Program-made: the position numbers and the translations under genes
Shown: piece by piece, positions 1-8,855 of the stretch
How the letters are laid out: each line of letters starts with the position of its first letter
How positions within the stretch are numbered: position 1 is the first letter of the stretch
The notes under the pieces: generated by a model
Seen by the model: the letters and a program-made list of their open reading frames with translations, nothing else
The model's database searches: none
Told to the model about the DNA's origin: nothing
Assembly: GCF_900168115.1 (NCBI RefSeq)
Contig: NZ_FUZC01000020.1
Coordinates: forward strand, 1 to 63,918
Length of the DNA: 63,918 nucleotides
Source of the DNA: Salegentibacter salinarum
GTDB lineage: Bacteria > Bacteroidota > Bacteroidia > Flavobacteriales > Flavobacteriaceae
Direction: 5' to 3'

Positions 1-95
1 TTAGAACGTAAATTAGGGAACCGCCCAGTACGGAACCGTATGCTGGGTGGTGTGGGAGGACAGGTAGGGAAATAATCCTTACCTTTCTACCCGAT
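1..95 (+). other. 3' end of a group II intron (domains V and VI), cut by window edge
   Basis: Positions 20-51 fold into a long hairpin with arms ACCGCCCAG and CTGGGTGGT, an inner TACGG/CCGTA stem and a two-base bulge on the 3' side, as in group II intron domain V. It is followed by GTGTGGGAGG and a second hairpin at 62-84 (AGGTAGGGA against TCCTTACCT), then CTACCCGAT, the usual way these introns end in bacteria. The reverse transcriptase/maturase and the rest of the ribozyme would lie outside the window to the left. The 3' exon starts near position 96, just downstream of the phosphoesterase stop codon. The boundary is approximate and the call rests on recalled domain V/VI patterns. Confidence 0.65.
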
Positions 96-117
96 TGCGC
101 CGTTCATGCTGCGCTTA

Positions 118-609
118 CTAACTCTTTAATTCTATAACCTCTAAATCAGAGATATTCTCACCTTCAATTTTAAACCGAAGCATAGTCCGTTTTTTATGAA
201 ACCCCTGTTTACCGGCTGCACCGGGATTCATATGGAGTAAGCCCAGGTTTTTATCATTCATCACCTTTAAGATATGCGAATGTCCGCTTATAAATAATTT
301 CGGCGGATCCTGTTTTATTTGTTCCCGAATTGCGGGAGAATATTTCCCCGGGTAACCGCCTATATGCGTGATCCACACATTAACTCCTTCGCATTTAAAT
401 CGTTGATGCAGCGGAAATTCCTTTCTTATCTCCGCATCGTCAATATTACCATAAACTGCCCTTAGCGGTTTTATTTTTTGCAATTCATCAGAAACATCGG
501 TAGTGCCAATATCGCCGGCGTGCCATATTTCATCGGCTTCCCCGGCGTAGTGCAAAATTCTTTCATCTATATGGCTATGCGTATCGCTTAGCAAGAGTAT
601 TTTTTTCAA
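118..609 (-). CDS. YfcE/MJ0936-type metallophosphodiesterase
   Basis: This 163-residue protein has the calcineurin-like phosphoesterase metal-site series in order: LLLSDTHSHI near the N-terminus, HAGDIG around residue 30, YGNIDD around 54, HIGG around 83 and SGHSH around 110. The length is normal for the small YfcE family, which hydrolyses phosphodiesters with divalent metals in the cytosol. The physiological substrate is not deducible. It is transcribed divergently from truA. Its stop codon lies only about 25 bases from the group II intron end, so the intron inserted just downstream of the gene and left it intact. Confidence 0.88.
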   Translation of the reverse strand: MKKILLLSDTHSHIDERILHYAGEADEIWHAGDIGTTDVSDELQKIKPLRAVYGNIDDAEIRKEFPLHQRFKCEGVNVWITHIGGYPGKYSPAIREQIKQDPPKLFISGHSHILKVMNDKNLGLLHMNPGAAGKQGFHKKRTMLRFKIEGENISDLEVIELKS

Positions 610-683
610 TTTTGGAGTATTTTATTTAAAAAAATCATTTAAAACCTATGCTATCAAAGAATTTCAGCTTCTAATAAATGCCT

Positions 684-691
684 TATCTTTG
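684..691 (+). promoter_or_regulatory. -7 promoter box (TATCTTTG) for truA
   Basis: TATCTTTG fits the Bacteroidota -7 consensus TAnnTTTG and lies about 32 bases before the truA start codon. The intergenic region is shared with the divergent phosphoesterase gene. Confidence 0.55.
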
Positions 692-722
692 CAGTTCGCA
701 AATATAAAAATAAAGAACTCGG

Positions 723-1466
723 TTGAGGTATTTTTTAGAACTGGCATATTTCGGAAAAGCTTATCACGGTTGGCAAAATCAGCCAAATGCGATTTCGGTT
801 CAGGAAGAAATAGAAAAAGCACTTGCTATAATTTTTCAGCGGAAAACTGATATTGTCGGTGCTGGAAGAACCGATGCCGGCGTGCACGCGAAGCAGATCT
901 TTGCGCATTTTGAGGTAGAAGCTGAATTAGATAAAGAGTCTTTTCTATTTAAACTGAATTCTTTGCTTCCGGCAGATATTGCATTAAAAGACGTTTTTAA
1001 AGTAAAACCAGATGCACACGCCCGTTTTGATGCTTATAGCCGGAGTTATGAATATCATATTGTTCAGCATAAGGATCCTTTTTTGGAAGACAGGAGTTAC
1101 TTTTTAAAGAATAAGCTGGATGTTGAAAAAATGAACCAGGCTGCAGAAATTCTAAAGGATTATACTAATTTTAAGTGTTTTTCAAAGTCTAAAACCGATG
1201 TAAAAACTTATAATTGCAAGATTTCTGAAGCAATCTGGAAAACTGAAAATGAGGTGTTGGTTTTTCATATTTCAGCCGACAGATTTCTAAGAAATATGGT
1301 ACGTGCAATTGTGGGAACTTTACTGGAAATTGGTTTTGGTAAACAACCGGTAGAAAATATGCATGAGATCATTAAAAGTAAAGATAGGAGCAAGGCCGGG
1401 ACTTCGGTACCGGCAAAAGCACTTTATCTAACCCGGGTTACATATCCTGAAATAGCATTAAAATAA
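723..1466 (+). CDS. truA: tRNA pseudouridine(38-40) synthase TruA
   Basis: The 247-residue protein matches TruA over its whole length. It has the catalytic-Asp block GAGRTDAGVHA near residues 47-57 and the later RFLRNMVRAIVGTLLEIG segment typical of the family. It converts uridines 38-40 in the tRNA anticodon arm to pseudouridine. The reading frame starts with TTG at 723, giving MRYFLELAYFG, which is where the family normally begins; no ATG occurs close by. The stop codon is immediately followed by the ATG of the ABC transporter, so the two are probably co-transcribed. Confidence 0.95.
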   Translation: MRYFLELAYFGKAYHGWQNQPNAISVQEEIEKALAIIFQRKTDIVGAGRTDAGVHAKQIFAHFEVEAELDKESFLFKLNSLLPADIALKDVFKVKPDAHARFDAYSRSYEYHIVQHKDPFLEDRSYFLKNKLDVEKMNQAAEILKDYTNFKCFSKSKTDVKTYNCKISEAIWKTENEVLVFHISADRFLRNMVRAIVGTLLEIGFGKQPVENMHEIIKSKDRSKAGTSVPAKALYLTRVTYPEIALK

Positions 1467-3233
1467 ATGGCATCTAAAACCGGTAGCGCATTCGATTTTG
1501 ATTTGTTTAAGCGCCTGCTTAAATACACCAACCCCTACAAAGGAACATTTTACTTTGTGGCGATTGCGGCTATCTTACTTTCATTTTTTGCTGTTTTAAG
1601 GCCGTATTTACTTAAGGTTACGGTAGATGATGCGATTACGCCGCAAGATTATAGTAACCTTGTTTTTTATGTAGGTCTAATGGCCGGAGTCTTATTGCTA
1701 GAAGTAATTTTCCAGTTCCTTTTTGTGTATTTCGCCAACTGGCTGGGACAGGAAGTGGTACGCGACCTTCGTGTGAACCTGTTTAAACATATGCTCGGTT
1801 TTAAAATGACTTATTTCGATAAGTCGGCTGTTGGGCGTTTGGTAACCCGGGCAGTTAGCGATATTGAAACTATTGCGAGCATCTTTAGTCAGGGGCTTTT
1901 TATGATCATCAGTGATATTTTAAAAATGCTGGTGGTAATTGGGTTTATGTTTTACCAGAGTTGGCAATTGACCCTATTGGTTTTAACGGTGCTTCCGCTA
2001 ATTATGTACGCTACAAGGGTTTTTCAGAAGAAAATGAAAGTTGCCTTTGAAGAAGTAAGAACCCAGGTGGCGAACCTAAACACCTTTGTGCAGGAACGAA
2101 TTACGGGAATGAAGATCGTTCAGCTTTTTACCCGTGAAAAAGCCGAATACAATAATTTTAAAGAGATTAACGGAAAACACCGTGATGCCTGGGTGAAAAC
2201 GGTTTGGTACAACTCCATTTTCTTCCCAATTGCCGAAATGGCAACGTCTATCACCATCGGTCTAATTGTTTGGTATGGCGGACTTCGAGCGGTGGCCGAT
2301 GACGGAATCACCCTTGGTGTGATTATCGCCTTTATTGAATTATCCCAGTTATTGTTTAGACCACTGCGCCAGATAGCCGATAAATTCAATACCCTGCAAA
2401 TGGGGATGGTTGCTGCGAACCGTGTTTTCGGAATTTTGGATACCGAATCTTCAATTAGCAATACCGGAAAAATTGAAGTTAGCGATCTGAAAGGTGAAAT
2501 AGAATTTAAGGATGTGCGTTTTAGTTATACCGATGATGAAGAAGTGCTAAAGGGTGTTTCTTTTAAGGCAAATCCCGGGGAAACCATCGCGATTGTTGGA
2601 GCTACTGGGGCCGGAAAATCTACGGTGATCAATTTACTGAATCGTTTTTATGAAATAAACAGCGGACAGATCCTGGTAGACGGTATTGATATTAAAGATA
2701 TTACACTAGAATCGCTACGTTCTGAAATTGCCGTGGTTCTGCAAAATGTTTTTCTTTTTGCCGATACTATTTTAAGCAATATTAATCTTAACGATCCCGA
2801 TATTACCGAAGAGGAAGTGATTAATGCCGCAAAACAAATTGGTATTCACGAGTTTATTAATACCCTGCCAAATGGCTACCATTATAATGTAAAAGAACGC
2901 GGGGCGATGTTATCTTCAGGCCAGCGCCAGCTTATTTCCTTTTTGAGGGCTTACATGAGCAATCCCAGTATTTTGGTTTTGGATGAAGCGACTTCCTCGG
3001 TAGATACTTACAGCGAAATCCTAATCCAGGAAGCGACGGATAAAATTACAAAAGGGAGAACTTCTATTGTAATCGCTCACAGACTTGCCACAATTAAAAA
3101 AGCCGATAAGATTATGGTGATGGATGCCGGTAAAATTGTAGAGATAGGAACTCATACTGAACTGCTTCAAAAGAAGGATGGTTATTACAAAAACCTGTAT
3201 GAAGTTCAGTTTATGGCAGAAGAATCTTTGTGA
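1467..3233 (+). CDS. ABC exporter, fused membrane and ATPase domains (MsbA/LmrA-like)
   Basis: This 588-residue half-transporter has six transmembrane helices in residues about 20-310. A nucleotide-binding domain follows, with Walker A GATGAGKST near residue 378, signature LSSGQRQ near 483, Walker B ILVLDEATSSVD and the H-loop IAHRLATI. The length is standard for a homodimeric type IV exporter. Such proteins export lipids or drugs, and the substrate here cannot be told. It starts at the base after the truA stop codon and ends four bases before the convergent cdaA stop. Confidence 0.92.
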   Translation: MASKTGSAFDFDLFKRLLKYTNPYKGTFYFVAIAAILLSFFAVLRPYLLKVTVDDAITPQDYSNLVFYVGLMAGVLLLEVIFQFLFVYFANWLGQEVVRDLRVNLFKHMLGFKMTYFDKSAVGRLVTRAVSDIETIASIFSQGLFMIISDILKMLVVIGFMFYQSWQLTLLVLTVLPLIMYATRVFQKKMKVAFEEVRTQVANLNTFVQERITGMKIVQLFTREKAEYNNFKEINGKHRDAWVKTVWYNSIFFPIAEMATSITIGLIVWYGGLRAVADDGITLGVIIAFIELSQLLFRPLRQIADKFNTLQMGMVAANRVFGILDTESSISNTGKIEVSDLKGEIEFKDVRFSYTDDEEVLKGVSFKANPGETIAIVGATGAGKSTVINLLNRFYEINSGQILVDGIDIKDITLESLRSEIAVVLQNVFLFADTILSNINLNDPDITEEEVINAAKQIGIHEFINTLPNGYHYNVKERGAMLSSGQRQLISFLRAYMSNPSILVLDEATSSVDTYSEILIQEATDKITKGRTSIVIAHRLATIKKADKIMVMDAGKIVEIGTHTELLQKKDGYYKNLYEVQFMAEESL

Positions 3234-3236
3234 AAA

Positions 3237-4010
3237 TTATAAAAGGTCTTCCTTAATTCGTTCAATAAGTTCTTCGTTACTTTCAAACATTACAAATTCC
3301 CCGTCTCTTATATAGGAAATTTGTCCCGTTTCCTCACTTACAACAAGTGCGAGGGCATCGGTTTTTTCAGTAATTCCAACTGCGGCACGGTGTCTTAAAC
3401 CAAATCTTAACGGAATAGACCTATCGTTAGAAACCGGTAAAATAACCCGGGTGGCGGTAATTTTGTTGTCTTCAATGATCATCGCGCCATCGTGAAGTGG
3501 TGAATTTTTATAGAAAATAGATTCAATAATGGGTTGATTGAGTTCAATATTCATATCGTCCCCGGAATTTTTTACAAAATCCAGATTCGTGTTTTTCTGA
3601 ATAATAATCAATGCCCCCGTAAAACTTTGTCCCATCACCTCGCAGGCTGAAATGATATCTTCTACATTCGTGCTGGTTTCTAGATCACCTTTGAGGAACC
3701 GAAGTTGGGTGAAAAACTTCCCTTTTTGAGTGAAATTGGTAGAACCAATCATTAAAAGGAATTTCCTGATTTCCTGTTGAAAAACCACAATTAATGCAAA
3801 CATTCCCACGCCAATAAATTCACCAAGAACACTACTCAAAAGCTCCATTTGCAGTAATTGCGTAAGGCTTCCCATTAAGTAAATAATAACGATCCCGATA
3901 AAGATATTCACCGCAACCGTTCCTTTTACCAGCTTATACAAATAATACAGCAGTAGGGCTACAAATACAATATCGAGAACATCAAGAAAACGAAGGTTTA
4001 TTATATCCAA
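3237..4010 (-). CDS. cdaA: Diadenylate cyclase CdaA
   Basis: The 257-residue protein has three N-terminal membrane helices and a DAC domain with the two catalytic signatures DGAMII (near residue 175) and RHRAAVG (near 208). CdaA makes cyclic di-AMP from two ATP at the membrane and is linked to potassium and cell-wall homeostasis. The start codon is TTG at 4008-4010, giving MDIINLRFLDVLDI. It follows folP on the same strand, with 37 bases between folP stop and this start, so the two probably form an operon. Confidence 0.93.
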   Translation of the reverse strand: MDIINLRFLDVLDIVFVALLLYYLYKLVKGTVAVNIFIGIVIIYLMGSLTQLLQMELLSSVLGEFIGVGMFALIVVFQQEIRKFLLMIGSTNFTQKGKFFTQLRFLKGDLETSTNVEDIISACEVMGQSFTGALIIIQKNTNLDFVKNSGDDMNIELNQPIIESIFYKNSPLHDGAMIIEDNKITATRVILPVSNDRSIPLRFGLRHRAAVGITEKTDALALVVSEETGQISYIRDGEFVMFESNEELIERIKEDLL

Positions 4011-4047
4011 ATTAGCGTGGTTTTGTGTAAAAATAGAAAATATGCGG

Positions 4048-4872
4048 CTACTTATTAAGTTCTGCGTATAATTTAGTGCATTCTACCGCTTCTTTCACAT
4101 CGTGCACCCTTAAAATGGAAGCGCCTTTACTTAAAGCAATAGTATTTAAAAAGGTAGTGCCATTTAAAGCTTCCTGCGCTGAGGTATTTAAAGTCTTATA
4201 AATTAAGGATTTTCGTGAAAGTCCGGCTAAAATGGGTAGCTCTAAAGTTTTAAAAAGTTCCATTTTAGAAAGCAGTTCGAAATTCTGACTAATATTTTTT
4301 GCAAATCCGAAGCCGGGATCTATAATAAGGTCGTTAATTCCCAACGTCCTTGCTGTATTTATTTTTTCTGAAAAATAAAATAATATATCTTGAACAAGAT
4401 CCTCATATTGATTCAGGTCTTTCATAGTTTGTGGTGTGCCCCGCATATGCATCATAATATAAGGGACCTGGTGTTTTGCCACGGTTTTCATCATTTTCGG
4501 GTCAAGATTTCCGGCAGAAATATCATTGATTATTGCCGCTCCAGCTTCGATGCTTTCTTCAGCTACTTTTGTTCTAAAAGTGTCTACCGAAATTAATGTT
4601 TCCGGAAAATTTTTCAGGATGTTTTCTACCGCGGGTAGAACGCGTTGCAATTCTTCGGCTTCTTCCACCTTTGTAGCACCGGGCGGAGTGCTGTAGCCAC
4701 CAACATCAATAAAATCGGCACCGTCTTTCAGCATTTGTTCAACTTGCTTCAGGATGTCTATTTTCGATATTTTTCGACTTTCAGCATAAAAAGAATTTGG
4801 GGTGGTGTTTATAATTCCCATTACTTTTGGGCTGCTAAGATCTATAAGTTCACCTTTACAATTTATGGTCAT
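4048..4872 (-). CDS. folP: Dihydropteroate synthase FolP
   Basis: This 274-residue TIM-barrel enzyme shows the expected motifs: VMGIINTTPNSF near the N-terminus, DFIDVGGYSTPPG around 55-67, DIIDPGFGF-like segment (LIIDPGFGFAKN) around 184-195, and GLSRKS near 219. It condenses 4-aminobenzoate with hydroxymethyl-dihydropterin diphosphate in folate synthesis and is the target of sulfonamides. It leads a probable two-gene unit with cdaA and is divergent from the DUF1599 gene, with the two promoters packed into 4873-4991. Confidence 0.95.
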   Translation of the reverse strand: MTINCKGELIDLSSPKVMGIINTTPNSFYAESRKISKIDILKQVEQMLKDGADFIDVGGYSTPPGATKVEEAEELQRVLPAVENILKNFPETLISVDTFRTKVAEESIEAGAAIINDISAGNLDPKMMKTVAKHQVPYIMMHMRGTPQTMKDLNQYEDLVQDILFYFSEKINTARTLGINDLIIDPGFGFAKNISQNFELLSKMELFKTLELPILAGLSRKSLIYKTLNTSAQEALNGTTFLNTIALSKGASILRVHDVKEAVECTKLYAELNK

Positions 4873-4991
4873 TTGTTATCTGTTTTTCTGAAGTTGAAGC
4901 TATAGTTTTTAAATCTTACTTCAGAATTTATAAAATGCAGTTTTAGTATCTAAAATATTTGCACGAAATTTACGCAAATTAGATCTCTTTT

Positions 4992-5537
4992 ATGCAGAAT
5001 ACCTCAGAACAGTATGACGCGGTGGTGGCTACCTGCCGCAGCCTGTTTATTAACAAAATGAAAGATTACGGAAGTGCCTGGAGAATTCTTAGGCTGCCGT
5101 CACTTACCGACCAGATTTTTATAAAAGCCCAGAGAATTAGGAAACTTCAGGAAAATGAGGTGAGAAAAGTAGATGAAGACGAAAAATCTGAATTTATAGG
5201 GATCATCAATTACTCGGTAATGGCTTTAATCCAGTTAGAAAAAGGTGTGGTCGCGCAACCCGATCTTGGGGTAGAAGAAGCTAAAGAACTTTATGACGAG
5301 AAAATAGCCGAGACCAAAGCCTTAATGATGAATAAAAATCACGATTATGGTGAGGCCTGGCGTGATATGCGGGTTAGCTCTTTGACAGATCTTATTATTC
5401 AGAAGTTATTACGCGTAAAGCAAATTGAAGATAATAAAGGAAAAACTCTGGTGAGTGAAGGCATTGATGCTAATTACCAGGATATGATTAACTATTCGAT
5501 TTTTGCAATGGTTTTAATGACCGAAAACGAAGACTAG
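4992..5537 (+). CDS. DUF1599 domain protein with two internal repeats
   Basis: The 181-residue protein consists of two related halves. Each half has the pattern NKMKDYGSAWRILR...SLTDQI (residues about 17-45) and NKNHDYGEAWRDMR...SLTDLI (about 114-140), followed by a helix ending in INYS. This is the DUF1599 family, common in Bacteroidota. No function is known to me; the paired helical halves recall all-alpha nucleotide-pyrophosphohydrolase-like folds, but that is only an impression. It lies 47 bases before the DoxX-like membrane protein gene. Confidence 0.85.
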   Translation: MQNTSEQYDAVVATCRSLFINKMKDYGSAWRILRLPSLTDQIFIKAQRIRKLQENEVRKVDEDEKSEFIGIINYSVMALIQLEKGVVAQPDLGVEEAKELYDEKIAETKALMMNKNHDYGEAWRDMRVSSLTDLIIQKLLRVKQIEDNKGKTLVSEGIDANYQDMINYSIFAMVLMTENED

Positions 5538-5584
5538 TTTTTGTAACTTTTCAGCGGATAAAAGCATTATTTAAATAAAATAAA

Positions 5585-6679
5585 ATGAAATTATTAGTAG
5601 GAATTTCCAGGGTGCTGGTTGGCGTATTATTTATTTTTTCAGGATTTATAAAACTCAACGATCCGCTGGGATTTTCTTACAAGCTCCAGGAATATTTTAG
5701 CCCGGAAGTTCTGGGATTGGAATTTCTGGTGCCTTATTCCCTCGTGATCGCCATTATTTTAGTGGTTTTTGAACTTGTAGTAGGAATTATGATCTTAATA
5801 GGATACCTGCCTAAATTCACGGTTTGGAGCCTGCTGTTGATGATTGTTTTTTTTACGTTTCTCACGTTTTATTCGGCTTATTTTAATAAAGTAACAGATT
5901 GTGGCTGTTTTGGGGATGCAATACCACTAACGCCCTGGCAGTCTTTTATAAAAGACGTCATTCTACTTATTTTTATACTAATTCTATTCTTTAACCGAAA
6001 ATTGATCACCCCGGTCTTAAATCCAATTTCCCATCGCTGGATCATCTTTTTGTCTTTTATGCTTTCCTTTTGGTTTTGTTATCATGTATTAATGCATTTA
6101 CCGGTTTTTGATTTTAGAGCTTATAAAATTGGAAGTAACATCCAGGAACAAATGGAAGTTCCCGAAGATGCTCAAAAAGGGGTTTACGAATACGAATGGA
6201 CTTTTCTCCATAACGGGGAAAAGGTTACGGTAACCACTGATGGAAGTTATCCCAACCAAGAGGGAGAATTTGTTGAGGTGGAAACTACTATGGTAGAAGA
6301 AGGATATGTGCCGCCAATTCAGGATTTTGAAATAGAAAAAGATGGTGAGGTATTCACCAATGAAATTCTTGATACAGAAAAACTTTTTATGGTAGTGGCC
6401 TATGATCTTTCGCATACTGAGCAGGAAGGGTTTAAAGCCATAGAAAAACTTGCCGCCGAAGCTGATGATAAAGGCTATAAAGTAGTTGGGTTAACCGCTT
6501 CAAATGATGCAGATCAGCAAAAAATCATCAGTAAATTCAAGCTCGATTTTGATTTTTACCAGGTAGATAAAAAGGTTTTACAAACAATTGTGAGATCTAA
6601 TCCCGGACTTTTGGTTTTAGAAAGCGGCACAATTACCCAGAAAAAGCATTGGTTTGATGCTGAGGATATAAAATTATAA
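5585..6679 (+). CDS. BT_3928-like membrane protein: DoxX/MauE-type TM domain plus thioredoxin-like C-terminus
   Basis: The 364-residue protein has a DoxX/MauE-like four-helix domain in residues 1-135 containing the pair CGCFG (near residue 105), then a further membrane helix at about 143-165. The extracytoplasmic part ends in a region (about 265-364) that resembles a thioredoxin-like fold without an obvious CxxC pair. Such proteins occur next to the folP/DUF1599/tpiA cluster in Bacteroidota and are thought to have a redox or quinone-linked role. The exact function is unknown. Confidence 0.8.
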   Translation: MKLLVGISRVLVGVLFIFSGFIKLNDPLGFSYKLQEYFSPEVLGLEFLVPYSLVIAIILVVFELVVGIMILIGYLPKFTVWSLLLMIVFFTFLTFYSAYFNKVTDCGCFGDAIPLTPWQSFIKDVILLIFILILFFNRKLITPVLNPISHRWIIFLSFMLSFWFCYHVLMHLPVFDFRAYKIGSNIQEQMEVPEDAQKGVYEYEWTFLHNGEKVTVTTDGSYPNQEGEFVEVETTMVEEGYVPPIQDFEIEKDGEVFTNEILDTEKLFMVVAYDLSHTEQEGFKAIEKLAAEADDKGYKVVGLTASNDADQQKIISKFKLDFDFYQVDKKVLQTIVRSNPGLLVLESGTITQKKHWFDAEDIKL

Positions 6680-6818
6680 ATCATCCTTAAGATTTTTTAA
6701 AATATTGGTAAAAAGCGAATCTTCATTCGGCTTAGGCGCAGCTATGTTTATTCTTATCGATATATTTGTAGGTGTGCGGATTTTTTCCGTAGAAATAAAT
6801 AAAATCAACTAAGAAATT

Positions 6819-7571
6819 ATGAGAAAAAAGATAGTAGCCGGAAACTGGAAAATGAATAATGATCTTGCTGAAACGCAGGAATTGCTTTCACATTTAAAAA
6901 TGCAATTGGTAAAAGAGCCACAAGCCGAAGTTATGGTAGCACCTGCTTTTACTAATTTATACTCGGCTTTTCAGGGGTTAAAGGATACCCCGGTACAGGT
7001 GGTGGCGCAAAATATGCACCAGGCAGAAAACGGAGCTTATACAGGAGAAGTTTCGGCAAAAATGCTTAAAAGTATTGGTGTAGATACCGTGATTTTAGGC
7101 CATAGTGAGCGCCGCGCACATTTTGGTGAGACCAATGATATACTTGCCGAAAAGGTAAATGCAGCCCTTAAAAACGAAATGAGAATTATCTTCTGTTTTG
7201 GAGAGGAACTAGCCGATAGAAAGAGCGATAAGCACTTTGATCTTGTAGCGAAACAACTTCTGGAGAGTCTTTATCAGATTACAGATTCAGACTGGAAAAA
7301 CGTGGTATTGGCTTACGAACCTGTTTGGGCCATTGGAACAGGAGAAACCGCTTCCCCGGAACAAGCGCAGGAAATGCACGCTTTTATCAGAAAAAATATT
7401 TCAGAAAAATTCAACGATGAAATCGCTCAGAATGTTTCTATTCTTTACGGTGGAAGTGTAAAGCCAGCCAATGCTAAGGAAATCTTCGCAAAAGAAGATG
7501 TAGACGGTGGACTTATTGGTGGTGCCAGCCTTAAAGCTGTAGATTTTGTTGAAATTATAAACGCCTTTTAA
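6819..7571 (+). CDS. tpiA: Triosephosphate isomerase
   Basis: This 250-residue TIM-barrel enzyme has all catalytic parts: N-terminal AGNWKMN (Asn/Lys), GHSERR around 96-101 (catalytic His), AYEPVWAIGTG around 165-175 (catalytic Glu and flexible loop) and YGGSV...GGLIGGASL for phosphate binding. It interconverts dihydroxyacetone phosphate and glyceraldehyde 3-phosphate in glycolysis. Its stop codon is two bases before the prmA start, which suggests co-transcription. Confidence 0.97.
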   Translation: MRKKIVAGNWKMNNDLAETQELLSHLKMQLVKEPQAEVMVAPAFTNLYSAFQGLKDTPVQVVAQNMHQAENGAYTGEVSAKMLKSIGVDTVILGHSERRAHFGETNDILAEKVNAALKNEMRIIFCFGEELADRKSDKHFDLVAKQLLESLYQITDSDWKNVVLAYEPVWAIGTGETASPEQAQEMHAFIRKNISEKFNDEIAQNVSILYGGSVKPANAKEIFAKEDVDGGLIGGASLKAVDFVEIINAF

Positions 7572-7573
7572 TT

Positions 7574-8407
7574 ATGTCTTCCAATTATCTCGAATTCAAG
7601 TTTAAAATAGAGCCGCTTCAGCCTGCTTCAGAAATCCTGGTGGCAGAGCTTGGCTATTTGGGGTTTGAGAGCTTTGTGGAAGAAGAAGACGGCCTTACAG
7701 CCTATATCCCTGCCGAAGAATATGAAGATGATCTTTTGGCAGGGGTTCATATTTTACAATCGGAGGAATTTCAAATTACCTATTCCAAAGGAGAAATAGA
7801 GCAGGTGAACTGGAATGAGGAATGGGAAAAGAATTTTAGTCCGATTTTGGTAGATGATATTTGCAGTGTTCGGGCACCATTTCATCCAGAACCCGATACT
7901 GAATTTGATATTGTTATCGAACCCAAAATGTCCTTTGGGACCGGCCATCACGCGACCACGCATATGATGATTCAGCATATTCTAAAAAACGACTGGAATG
8001 ATAAAGCAGTACTCGATATGGGCTGCGGCACCGGCGTTTTGGCAATTCTTGCAAGTATAAAAGGGGCAAAGTTTGTAGATGCCATAGATATTGATAATTG
8101 GTGTTACCAGAATACCCTGGAGAATGTTGAGAGAAATGAATGTGATAATATTAACGTTGAAGAAGGTGGTGCCGAATTATTGCAGGGTAGAAAATATAAT
8201 ATGATCCTGGCTAATATAAACAGGAACATATTGCTTAGGGACCTTCCCATCTATAAAGATTGCCTGAAGAAAGGTGGAAATCTTTTTTTAAGTGGATTTT
8301 ATGAAGAAGATATTCCGGTGATAAAAAAAGCCTGTCTGGAATTAGGTTTAAATTATATAGAACATATTGAACGAAGTAATTGGGTTGCTGTAAAGTTTTC
8401 AGCATAA
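7574..8407 (+). CDS. prmA: Ribosomal protein L11 methyltransferase PrmA
   Basis: The 277-residue protein has the class I SAM-binding motif VLDMGCGTGVLAILA around residue 150, a preceding SFGTGHHATT block and the NINRNILL motif near 215. This is the PrmA arrangement: substrate-recognition N-terminus followed by the catalytic domain. It trimethylates amino groups of L11. It is tightly coupled to tpiA. Confidence 0.94.
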   Translation: MSSNYLEFKFKIEPLQPASEILVAELGYLGFESFVEEEDGLTAYIPAEEYEDDLLAGVHILQSEEFQITYSKGEIEQVNWNEEWEKNFSPILVDDICSVRAPFHPEPDTEFDIVIEPKMSFGTGHHATTHMMIQHILKNDWNDKAVLDMGCGTGVLAILASIKGAKFVDAIDIDNWCYQNTLENVERNECDNINVEEGGAELLQGRKYNMILANINRNILLRDLPIYKDCLKKGGNLFLSGFYEEDIPVIKKACLELGLNYIEHIERSNWVAVKFSA

Positions 8408-8426
8408 GCATTTTATAGATAATTTG

Positions 8427-8434
8427 TATCTTTG
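8427..8434 (+). promoter_or_regulatory. -7 promoter box (TATCTTTG) for clpS
   Basis: TATCTTTG fits TAnnTTTG and lies 18 bases upstream of the first ATG of clpS, indicating a short leader and independent transcription from prmA. Confidence 0.5.
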
Positions 8435-8451
8435 AAGCTTTAAAATTGTAA

Positions 8452-8727
8452 ATGACGATGAGTACCAAAGAAGAAGTATTAGAAGAAGTAAAAACTACGA
8501 CGCAGAAGGAAAATGAAATCGTACTTTATAATGACGATTACAATACTTTTGATCACGTAATAGAAACACTAATTTATGCCTGTGAGCACACTCCTGTGCA
8601 GGCTGAACAATGTGCTATCCTTGTTCATTATAAGGGAAAATGTACCGTAAAAACCGGTTCTTTTGACGATTTAAAACCAAGATGTTCAAAATTACTGGAA
8701 GAAGGATTAAGTGCAGAGATTATCTAA
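8452..8727 (+). CDS. clpS: ATP-dependent Clp protease adaptor ClpS
   Basis: The 91-residue protein has the ClpS core with IVLYNDDYNTFDHVIETL around residues 23-40 and the later EQCAILVHYKGKC segment. ClpS brings N-degron substrates to ClpA/ClpC-type unfoldases. A second in-frame ATG at 8458 (MSTKEEV) is an equally good start and matches relatives I remember better. Confidence 0.93.
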   Translation: MTMSTKEEVLEEVKTTTQKENEIVLYNDDYNTFDHVIETLIYACEHTPVQAEQCAILVHYKGKCTVKTGSFDDLKPRCSKLLEEGLSAEII

Positions 8728-8855
8728 ACCTTCTAAGAAAAATCTTACATTATTCATAAATATTTAAATTTATGAATGCGTTATTGTTAATAGTATTTGG
8801 AATATAATTATGTTTAAGTAATAAATCAGTTCAGATCAAACTTAAACTAAAAATT

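Noticed and set aside
2120-2461. Minus-strand frame within the ABC exporter gene, and similar antisense frames elsewhere (for example 20388-21070, 25194-25774, 47277-47549)
   Set aside because: They lie opposite strongly conserved genes, show no recognisable domain and have composition expected of shadow frames.
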